Assembly (NCBI GenBank): GCA_022606495.2 | Contig: JAHDVE020006299.1 | Span: forward strand, 1 to 64,000 | From: Halesus radiatus | Taxonomy: Eukaryota > Arthropoda > Insecta > Trichoptera > Limnephilidae | Direction: 5' to 3' | DNA length: 64,000 nt | Shown: one piece after another, positions 56,741 to 64,000 of the stretch | Numbering within the stretch: the first letter of the stretch is position 1 | Layout: each line of letters opens with the position of its first letter | Translations under genes and position numbers: made by a program | The notes under the pieces: generated by a model | Databases searched by the model: none | What the model was told of the DNA's origin: nothing | Seen by the model: only the letters and a program-made list of their open reading frames with translations

Positions 56741-56769
56741 AAATCAACGATTGATTCCGGTTATTTTAA

Positions 56770-57570
56770 TGACACGACCACACGAATGCCCAACCTCCCA
56801 ACTCGAACGTTTGGGCGATTGTGTAAAGGGGTAGTTCGTACGCGTTGGCCAACGTTGGCCGAACTCGCACGAACCGGCCTCCACACATTGTTAACAGTAC
56901 GAGTTCGGCAGGCGATCCCGACGGACGTGCTGCGCGAAGAATAAAACATGACTGAACTATGTTTATTTTGACGAAAAAAGACTCAAATATGCATCTAACC
57001 CCCAAATAAATGTCCAAATATACATTTAGCGTATTACACAAAAAATAATAATACCTGGTTAATTTGTATAGCGCCGTTTTTCATGAAACATCACCTCAAT
57101 ATCGAAATGCATGTAATCCGATGTATAATCGGGGCTACTTGTTATTTTTTTTGCGCTTCAAGAGCTAAAACAGGCGCAACATCTATCGACAAGCGGTGCG
57201 GACTATAAAATTAATATTCGTCATATTTTTTAAACATGTGACAAGATATTTTTTTATTGTGATATGCAAGAAACAAAGGACGGGTGATTTGATAATTATT
57301 ATTTCATAGATAACAATTTTATATTTCCGGTATTATGAATATCTAATGAGAAACGAATTGTGTCAGTAAAATTATAAATTTCGGTAGGCTTTCTATGAAT
57401 ATCGGAAGATCCATAGATTTTAGCTAAAATGGCATCACTAGTTTGGAGTTCGTATTTGGAACGTTGGCCGATCGTGTAGTTGCCCGATTTATAGTCACAA
57501 TACGATCGGCCAACGTCCCAACTCCGAACCGAGTTCGGGTTGGGACTTTGGGGTATTGTGTGGTGGTAGC
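56770..57570 (+). mobile_element. GACCACAC-ended repeat, copy 3
   Basis: Left CGACCACACGAATGCCCAACC, right GGTATTGTGTGGTGG; GGCCAACGTT repeats inside, ATCGATCGGCC-like units near the right end. Confidence 0.8.
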
Positions 57571-57981
57571 ATAAGGATAAGACATTGTCTCTATGTCAGT
57601 AACAATACATTTTTAAAGAAGTCTGTGGTTTAATTACAACAGAATTATGAAAACTTATGGGTGAAAACTTATAAAACTTATACACATACTTAACACGGGT
57701 AGTTTATTATGATTATTAGAATTTAAATCACTTTTATCTGACAAATCGGGCTTTTGGCACAGGCACTTCACAAACATCACAATTTCATTAATTAAATTAA
57801 TTTAATACCATCATTATGCGACAAATGACTCACTAATAATGTTTAAAGTCAATACTTACGAAAATACTGAGTATCTCCTTTGTAAAAACTACGCAAATAT
57901 CGATATTTTTAAAGAATGTCATTCGCTGAATGACAGCAGCTGTCATCCGAGAGAACCGGAAGCACAGTTGCGCAAAAGTTA
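57571..57981. other. No gene seen
   Basis: AT-rich. Confidence 0.4.
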
Positions 57982-58570
57982 TGTAATATTTAATCATTGA
58001 AGAAAATAATACTAACATAACCTAAATGAAACATGAAACCGGACAAAAGGACAGAAACTAAAAAGATTTCAGTCGCATCTGGGACTCGAACCCAGGTCCT
58101 GTGCCTATTCGGGGCAACGCCCAACCGACTTAGCTAATGAGACCAGTTCAATTTGTGTCATCTTCATCGATATCATATCTCAAATTCAAGATTTGTGAAT
58201 ATTATTTTCCATTTTTAATCTCATATTATTGGCAGCTCTTTTTATGATGTTCACAAAGTTCTACCCGAACTCAATGGCAAACTTAAACAGTGTCTCAGAT
58301 TAAAATCTGACTTTTTATTTATATGAGACATCTATTGACTTTTTATAAAAGTCTAAAGAATTCAATGTTTAATTATGAATTATTTTTATGGAGATTTAAA
58401 AACCTCATTGTAATATTTAATCATTGTAGAAAATAATATTAACATAACGTACATGAAAGATTTTAGTTTCTGTCCTTTTGTCCGTTTTCATGTTTCATTT
58501 AGGTTATGTTAATATTATTTTTTTCAATGATTAAATATTACAATGAGGTTTTTAAATCTCTATAAAAATA
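57982..58570. mobile_element. tRNA-bearing inverted-repeat element, rearranged copy
   Basis: Left TIR 57982-58066, tRNA-like 58072-58144 (minus), internal part as in the 11.9-kb copy to about 58250, unrelated stretch, a second left-type arm 58380-58458, then right TIR 58459-58542. The last two arms form a spacerless palindrome. Confidence 0.75.
58072..58144 (-). tRNA. tRNA-like sequence, not functional
   Basis: B box GGTTCGAGTCC (58092-58082), A-box-like TTAGCTAAGTCGG, anticodon arm TGCC-CCGAATA-GGCA. Same family as 11995-12067. Confidence 0.45.
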
Positions 58571-59074
58571 TTTAATAATTAAAAAAAGGTATGTAAGCCT
58601 AAGAATAAGGACAATGTTTTATCTATATAAAAATTATCGGAATCGAGCCCCATGTATCTGTAAAAAAAAATCTTGGCCTGTATTTTATTTGCCAAGGTTG
58701 GCTTCCCCTGATCTAAGGAATGTCTGTTCAGTGTTTCGTCCTGTAAATGTCACACGCAGTCCGTGGGTCGCCAACTCGGAGAGATGCCACTCGCCACGCT
58801 GCGGCACGTCACGTCACGCCACGCGGTAGCATACGATGCCACGCCTGACCACACCACCGGGTACATACAGACCTCTTGTGAGCTGGCCTGGTCCGGTTTC
58901 TGATTCAACCGCAGTAATGATACTATATTCATATATATAACATTATTAAAAATAACACCATCTCCGTGGGAGAGATCGACTTAACTCAGGTATCAGCAGC
59001 GGCGTGCATTCTATAAAGACTGAAAATCTGTGCGTACCCTAAGAAAAACGAAACAAGAAAATATAAGAAAACCC
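58571..59074. other. GC-rich patch with CACGCCACG repeats, no gene
   Basis: 58780-58850 repeats CACGTCACG and CCACGC. No product recognised. Confidence 0.35.
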
Positions 59075-59549
59075 GACCTTGCTCAGGTACAATAATTGAT
59101 TTGACAGCGAAAGTAACTATCTCCAAATAAAGAAACATTAATTAATTGATAAACTAAAGTTCTTAAAAATAATAAGTTCAATGGTAGAGAATCTGACCGG
59201 CAATCAGAAGGGTGCAGGTTCGAGTCCTGTCGGCGACATTTATCTTTGCTCGGAAAGGTTGTTTTTTCAATTTGGATGAGTGTTTCAGGCTGATAATTAT
59301 TGTTTATAAAAATAAAGAAACATTCATTTGAATATTTTATTTCATTCCAAACGTTTATTTTTTTTCAAAATATATCTAAATTGTAAAGTTCTTAAGTGGG
59401 TACCTACTCGTGTTTTCCATTTTGAAAATATTCTACCCAAAAAAAACTTCTTCTTTTGAATATGCAATCTGTGGCTAACCAGAGTGTTATATCTATGGGC
59501 TAACCTAAATAAAAACATGGCGGGATCAATGTTTTTCATACTAATTTTA
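59075..59549 (-). mobile_element. Helitron, reverse, interrupted by a tRNA-like piece
   Basis: 3' end part at 59083-59140 and body at 59310-59549 flank a tRNA-like fragment with its tail (59179-59308). Confidence 0.7.
59179..59238 (+). tRNA. 5'-truncated tRNA-like fragment
   Basis: Matches the last 57 nt of 56472-56543 (CTGACCGGCAATCAGAAGGG, then the B box GGTTCGAGTCC), followed by the same tail. Confidence 0.45.
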
Positions 59550-60050
59550 TCTGTGTATATAAAAATGAATGTTTTTTCTGTCTATCTGTCCACGATTTTC
59601 TCGAAAATAACTCGACCGGTTTTACTGAAAATAACACAGTTTGCTCTCGGTAGTACCGGGAAGGTTTAGAAAGTAGTTTGAATGAAATCCAATATGTAAA
59701 ACTGTTGCTGTAACGTTTTAAAATTAGTCTGAAAAACATTGAACCCTCCATGTTGTATTGAGGTTAGCCCATAGATTCTGGTTAGCCACAGATTACATAT
59801 TCAAAAGAAGGTATGTTTGGATAAAATATTTTCAAAATGGAAAACACAAGTAGGTACCTACTTAAGAACTTTATGAAAAAATAAATGTTTGCGATGAAAT
59901 AATTTTTTTAAATTAATTTTTCTTTGTTTCTTCGTTTAGAGATGGTAATTGTCGCGTCACAATGCATTATTTTCGCTGTCAAATCAATCATGGCCCCCAA
60001 ACGACAAGCAAGAATTCACAACTTCGTAACTTTATTCCGAAAAAAAAACC
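59550..60050 (+). mobile_element. Helitron, 3'-truncated, head-to-head with the previous one
   Basis: Starts TCTGTGTATATAAAAATG directly after the reverse copy and ends near 60050 before the terminal hairpin. Confidence 0.75.
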
Positions 60051-60731
60051 TTTGGATTGCAAATGCCTGGAGACAAAGATAGATTCAGAATCGAAATAGG
60101 CACGACTGTGCTGCTTTTTACAGCAGTTAGCAGTAACAATTCATATGTACTCGAACTTGCAAAACTCCGCTCGACTTACCTTTGGTCATAGATGAATGCA
60201 CGCCACTGCGAAGTTAAAAGCAGAACGTTACAAACAATATTATTAAAAGAAAGTGGCTACTGAACATTGTGGTGTAATGCTAAAAATACCAAAGTAAAGA
60301 TAGATAAAAAATTGAACAAAGTTAACATTTACCGTTTTTATGGCATTGTGAATGTCAACATTGGCGTTGTCGTTTTGTGTTTTTGTAGGTGTATTGTCGT
60401 CACCATGTTTTCTTAGGAGACGTAAAAAACTGTCTATTTTGGTTCCATGACAGTTGATCCCTCGACAGTTGGCCAGTTGACCCCCCGACAGTTGATCCCT
60501 CTGACAGTTGATCCCCTAAAAAATGATTTCTGCTCTACGTCCTCATTTGTAAAGAAAGTATGCAGAAAGGATATGCGGCCGTATAACAAAAGTCGACATA
60601 CTTATATCTGCAAGCATCTTGAGTAGAGGTCCGCTACATAAAATATTTTAAATATATATATATATGTATATCACCACTGCATACTCCTTCGGGGACTCGA
60701 CATTATTGTTAGTATATTTTATTTTTTTATG
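60051..60731. repeat. Mostly unassigned; short tandem repeat at 60447-60515
   Basis: GACAGTTGATCCCTC-like units occur about four times. Confidence 0.6.
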
Positions 60732-61035
60732 TATGAATACCCCACAAAAGTCCTAACTGCTCCCAACCATCTGGAGCTAAGACTATGGCATCCCCAGCTG
60801 GGTAATCTTGTGAGGCTGAAGGTATTGGGGAGGGGAAGGAGAAGGCGAAGAGGAAGGTGGGGAATACCTGGCTATTCGGATCTGGTCACCAAACACGGCT
60901 AAAAGCCTTCCCCGTCTCCTTCCCCTCCCCAATACCTTCAGCCTCACAACATTCTCCAATTGGGAATGCCATAGTCTCACTGGCTCCAGACGGTTCGGAG
61001 CAGTTGAGACTCTTGTGCGGTATTCATATAAAAAA
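60732..61035. mobile_element. Two SINE 3' halves fused in inverted orientation
   Basis: 60732-60904 is the reverse SINE body and 60905-61035 the forward body; both outer ends are A/T-runs, so the unit is a palindrome. No heads. Confidence 0.8.
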
Positions 61036-61754
61036 TAAAAAAAAATAATAAAAAAAATAAAAAAAAATAAAAAAAATATATATATATATATATATATATT
61101 ATTTTTAAATTAATTATTTGTGAAACAGCATTTGCATAATTTTTCTGGTAACCTGGACCCAATAAAACTATTTTAGAAATGGTAGTCGCCTGCAAGGGCA
61201 CTACTGAAAGTACGGGTATATTCCGCTATGAGTCCGTGTCGACTGGGAGAAATATCTTCAAAAAAGACTAGGGCAATTTGTTTTCTGGGAGAAGTATCTC
61301 CCAAAAAGACTCGACGGGTTAAAAATAAAAAATCTTAGAACGTGATGTAGAATCATCTCATTCCGGAAAGTACCTACCACTAATTTCTGAACACGAAACA
61401 TATGCACTTGGACTATTGTGTTGATTTCCCATGAGCCATTTTTATGTTACCATTTAAATCCTTTTAAATGATCGGAGCGCAACCCTCCCGAATAAGGTTT
61501 TCTATGGTTTTCCTTATTTCCAAAGGCGAATGCGGAGGAACTCCAACAAAAAGGCCATAGCCGACACCTTCCCCCTTCCTCACACAACACAAACAGACAC
61601 GTATGTATTTATGCCAAGGTGCTGATGCTGATGCTGCTCGGACTGCCGATGATGATGCAAACATGCAATTTAGTAGGGTTTTTATAAACAGATTTTTCCC
61701 TACAGAGATCACAAGACGCAATTGACAATAACGGTCAGGTATTATTTAAAACTA
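61036..61754. other. A-rich and (TA)n sequence, then an unrecognised ORF
   Basis: (TA)n at 61079-61100. An 85-codon minus ORF (61464-61721) in GC-richer sequence is unrecognised. Confidence 0.4.
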
Positions 61755-61772
61755 GGGTCAGTGGGCCGGTTG

Positions 61773-62012
61773 TGGCCACCTTAAGGATTTTTTCGTTTTT
61801 GAATGAGCACCAAACTTGCACATAAATGTAAATTATAATTTTTCCAACATTAATGTACAATAAAAATACCTGTCTTTAATATATGTAAATATATCCAGTA
61901 ACAGTTCTTTAATTATTTTTAAATAATTTTTTTTCATTGAACTGGACCCATGCATTAGTTGTGGCCACAATTTAATCAGTTCTGGCCACACCCGTGTGCC
62001 GGTTTTGGCCAC
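61773..62012. promoter_or_regulatory. Cluster of four TGGCCAC heptamers (downstream side)
   Basis: At 61773, 61962, 61983 and 62006. The one at 61962 sits in the 12-bp palindrome TTGTGGCCACAA. Two are preceded by GCCGGTT. Confidence 0.7.
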
Positions 62013-62079
62013 ATGAATCTATGTAGGGAACTTACATTTTTTTATCTAAATTAAACACAGTAATGATTATAAATCGATG

Positions 62080-62085
62080 TTTATT
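62080..62085 (-). terminator. Candidate poly(A) signal AATAAA
   Basis: AATAAA on the minus strand about 37 nt after the last stop codon (62122). Confidence 0.55.
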
Positions 62086-62121
62086 ATTCAAGTTATACAA
62101 TAAACTTATAAAAAATAAGAT

Positions 62122-63054
62122 TTAGCGCAAATTTAGACCTGAGAGTTCGATTTCGAAAGTATAAAAAGAATTTTGCCTTTTGGTTGTACCTGTAAACAAT
62201 GGTGGTGGCAATATCATTTTAATATCAATCTCAGCAACAGATGCCAAATCAGGAATTTGTGGCATTGTGAATTGGCTACCGGTGGTATTATGTTTTCTCA
62301 GGTACCTTATCTCAAACTCATTGTCTTCGTCTTTTGAACGCAATATTTTGCCGACATAATAAAAAGTGGCTTTGGGATTCTTGAATTCAACCAGGACATA
62401 ATCTCCTTCCAGGGGTGTTCGATCTAGTTCTTCGAAACCCGACGGCTTTACCTGTGGAATCCGGTCTTCGCAGTCCGAATGAGATGTATCACGCAAATTT
62501 TCTTCCTCTGACGTCTCTGAAATTTCAATGGTCGGTTTCTTTTTTTAATGTTCTTATTTATTTTTTTAGCTAGTTTTATCTGTTTTTGTTCTTCTTTTCT
62601 GTCTTTCTCCTTTTCCTTAGCCATCATAATATCTTTCCATTTATCTGATGTTAACACCGAAGGAATATACTCTCTTTCGACTGGTAGTATTTGTCTTCTT
62701 TTCAGGCCATATGACGCATTTTTTCACTAATTCTGCGGCATTAGTCGGCATATTCAATTCTACAATCTCAGAAGAGGATACAATATCTTTAGATGTTGAT
62801 GCTGATACGTCCAGGATTTCTTCGTTTACCGGTATTGGAAATGAAGGTTCAATAACAGGAGTTTCTGGAGGCGTTGTAACTCGATCTAGATTAATACAAG
62901 TAAGATCTGTATTTGGCAATGCAGTATTATCGTCTTTGAAGGCCAGCCATACTTTATACAGGAACAACCCTTCAGTACAACCTGTCCATTCCATACCAGT
63001 GCTGTAAGTGACTTTGAAATCTTTAAGCATATTTGGTTCAATTTTACTCTCCAA
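62122..63054 (-). pseudogene. Transposase C-terminal region, frameshifted
   Basis: Three frames follow one another. 63054-62641 has TPPETPVIEPSFP and continues to NAAELVKK; there an A-run slip moves the sense to another frame with KRRQILPVEREYIPSVL and SDKWKDI (62660-62560). A second A-run slip leads to 62522-62122 with GDYVLVEF, YYVGKILRS, FEIRYLRK, MPQIPDLASV and FYTFEIELS. This order of acidic linker, charged coiled region and final small domain recurs in insect pogo-type proteins. The preceding catalytic DDE domain of about 200 residues is absent. Confidence 0.65.
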
Positions 63055-63574
63055 ATACTGTAGGTCCTAACAAACTAATGACTTCTTCAAACCAGTTTCT
63101 GATTTTTTCTTCGGTTATCAATGCGCATGCCTTATTTATGTACTCTGCATGTTTTTTGCTTAAATCAGGATGTCTCGTCATAAATGACTCAAACCATGTC
63201 CTCCCAGGGCGATTATTGATGAAAGGAGTATTGATGTTGCCAGTAACAACAATCTTCTTTACGGAATCTAATAAACATTCCCTGTTAATTGGAAAACCTG
63301 CCCGGGCACAATCTTTAATCCACCTGACTAGTGACATCTCTATTTCTATACCAAGTACAGCTTGTGGTCCTACGTGACCTGAGGCCGCTGGTGCACGTCC
63401 ACATATTTTTTTACGCAAAGTGCTACGGGGGACTATGTAGTTTTTACTAGCGGTAGATACCTTCATACCTCCTTTTATAGCATCGAGTGCCAAAATCAAT
63501 TTCGATGGTGAATAACAAAAAAGTTTGCGTTTTGAGTGCTCAATAGCATCTTTCTTCTTATTTGCCGGAGTCAT
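63044..63574 (-). CDS. CENP-B-type DNA-binding half of a pogo-like transposase
   Basis: From the ATG at 63574 (the ORF opens slightly earlier at a non-ATG codon): residues about 20-60 form a Psq-type helix-turn-helix (YSPSKLILALDAI, then PRSTLRKKI); residues about 75-160 form the CENP-B-type helix-turn-helix (INNRPGRTWFESFMTRHPDL, AEYINKACALITEEKIRNWF). The frame ends at 63044, just after the second domain and before any DDE motif. As it stands it would encode a 176-residue DNA-binding protein. It lies downstream of a plausible 5' UTR intron. Confidence 0.7.
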   Translation of the reverse strand: MTPANKKKDAIEHSKRKLFCYSPSKLILALDAIKGGMKVSTASKNYIVPRSTLRKKICGRAPAASGHVGPQAVLGIEIEMSLVRWIKDCARAGFPINRECLLDSVKKIVVTGNINTPFINNRPGRTWFESFMTRHPDLSKKHAEYINKACALITEEKIRNWFEEVISLLGPTVFGE

Positions 63575-63584
63575 TTTCACAGTT

Positions 63585-63887
63585 CTGAAGAAGAAACATA
63601 ATAATTTATTAAGTTAAAATATCAAAATCAGCGGATTTGTACATTTTTTTAGATAATGGCCAAAACTAGTACTGTATGGGAGCCACTTGTGGCCACCAAC
63701 GTGGCCACAACCCATACATTTGTATAAATTCTTGTGTCAGTAATGGCCACATCGAAAAATCATGTTTAAACAACCAATTTGCTAAAAATAACCTCAAAAA
63801 CATATTACTTTACCCTTTTATAATGGGTACATCTTGTTTTCAAATAAAACATCAAAAGGATTACAAATATATATTAAAATTACTTAC
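63585..63887 (-). other. Candidate 5' UTR intron
   Basis: On the minus strand a donor ACC/GTAAGT at 63887 and an acceptor TTTCTTCTTCAG/AACTG at 63585, 11 bases before the ATG. Length 303 nt. It contains the second TGGCCAC cluster. Confidence 0.55.
63657..63750. promoter_or_regulatory. Cluster of TGGCCA motifs (upstream side)
   Basis: TGGCCAA at 63657 and TGGCCAC at 63690, 63702 and 63744. Confidence 0.65.
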
Positions 63888-64000
63888 GGTGGGTTCCTTA
63901 AGGTTTTGGGTAACAATCTCAATAAAAAATTCCGCAACACTTATTCGCATCGACCAAACACAAACTGTTAACAATAAGATTTATTGTGTCACTTGTCTAC

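Larger units (their letters stand above)
61755..64000 (-). mobile_element. CENP-B/pogo-lineage transposon, right end outside window
   Basis: Minus-strand transposase remnants (63574-62122) are flanked by TGGCCAC clusters at 61773-62012 and 63657-63750. The left boundary is set at CAGTGGGCCGG near 61759, preceded by TA (61753-61754). The other end is not in the window, so TIRs cannot be checked. Confidence 0.6.

Noticed and set aside
56732..56944. 70-codon ORF and its antisense partners
   Set aside because: These lie in the GACCACAC-ended repeat; other copies (31125-31340, 23938-24162) do not keep the same frame.
61464..61721. 85-codon minus ORF with CCVRKGEG
   Set aside because: Open and GC-richer than its flanks, but I recognise no family and see no supporting signals.

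Overview
This window looks like a TE-dense, AT-rich stretch of an insect genome, most likely a moth or butterfly. The reasons are non-autonomous Helitrons with 5' TC, a 3' hairpin and CTAG ends of the kind common in Lepidoptera; many 5'-truncated non-LTR retrotransposons; tRNA-headed SINEs; and no prokaryotic gene structure. The order-level call is inference from repeat style. I found no convincing host protein gene: nearly every recognisable coding stretch is a broken transposon protein.

Layout. 1-12 kb: 49-bp minisatellite, LINE 3' ends, a PIF/Harbinger remnant in which transposase and an antisense MADF protein overlap, a Helitron, and a long-armed fold-back element. 11.9-12.3 kb: a 389-bp element with terminal inverted repeats (TIRs) carrying a tRNA-like sequence, with an 11-bp target-site duplication (TSD) and a neighbouring empty-site paralogue. 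12.5-17.3 kb: a LINE on the minus strand split by a young gag-only LTR retrotransposon (LTRs 13271-14107 and 16119-16956, 4-bp TSD TGAT); the LINE frame closes when the insert is removed. 18-31 kb: LINEs with (TTAG)n tails, a purine tract, SINEs (one split by a LINE tail), a TTAA-flanked MITE, and the first of three copies of a GACCACAC-ended repeat, here holding a solo LTR. 31-45 kb: more SINEs and Helitrons, a Tc1/mariner deletion derivative, a palindrome with a tRNA-like gene in each arm, and two copies of a TTA-flanked MITE. 45-61 kb: LINE tails, Helitrons, a second tRNA-bearing inverted-repeat element, the third GACCACAC repeat, and a SINE fused to itself in inverted orientation. 61.7-64 kb: a minus-strand CENP-B-type (pogo-lineage) transposase unit with a 5' UTR intron and clusters of TGGCCAC heptamers on both sides, but no visible catalytic core.

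The elements share two themes. First, several LINE families end in strong RNA hairpins, at least one with covarying stems. Second, several non-autonomous elements are palindromic and carry tRNA-like sequences. Nesting gives relative ages: LTR element into LINE, solo LTR into the GACCACAC repeat, LINE tails into a SINE, a MITE and another LINE.
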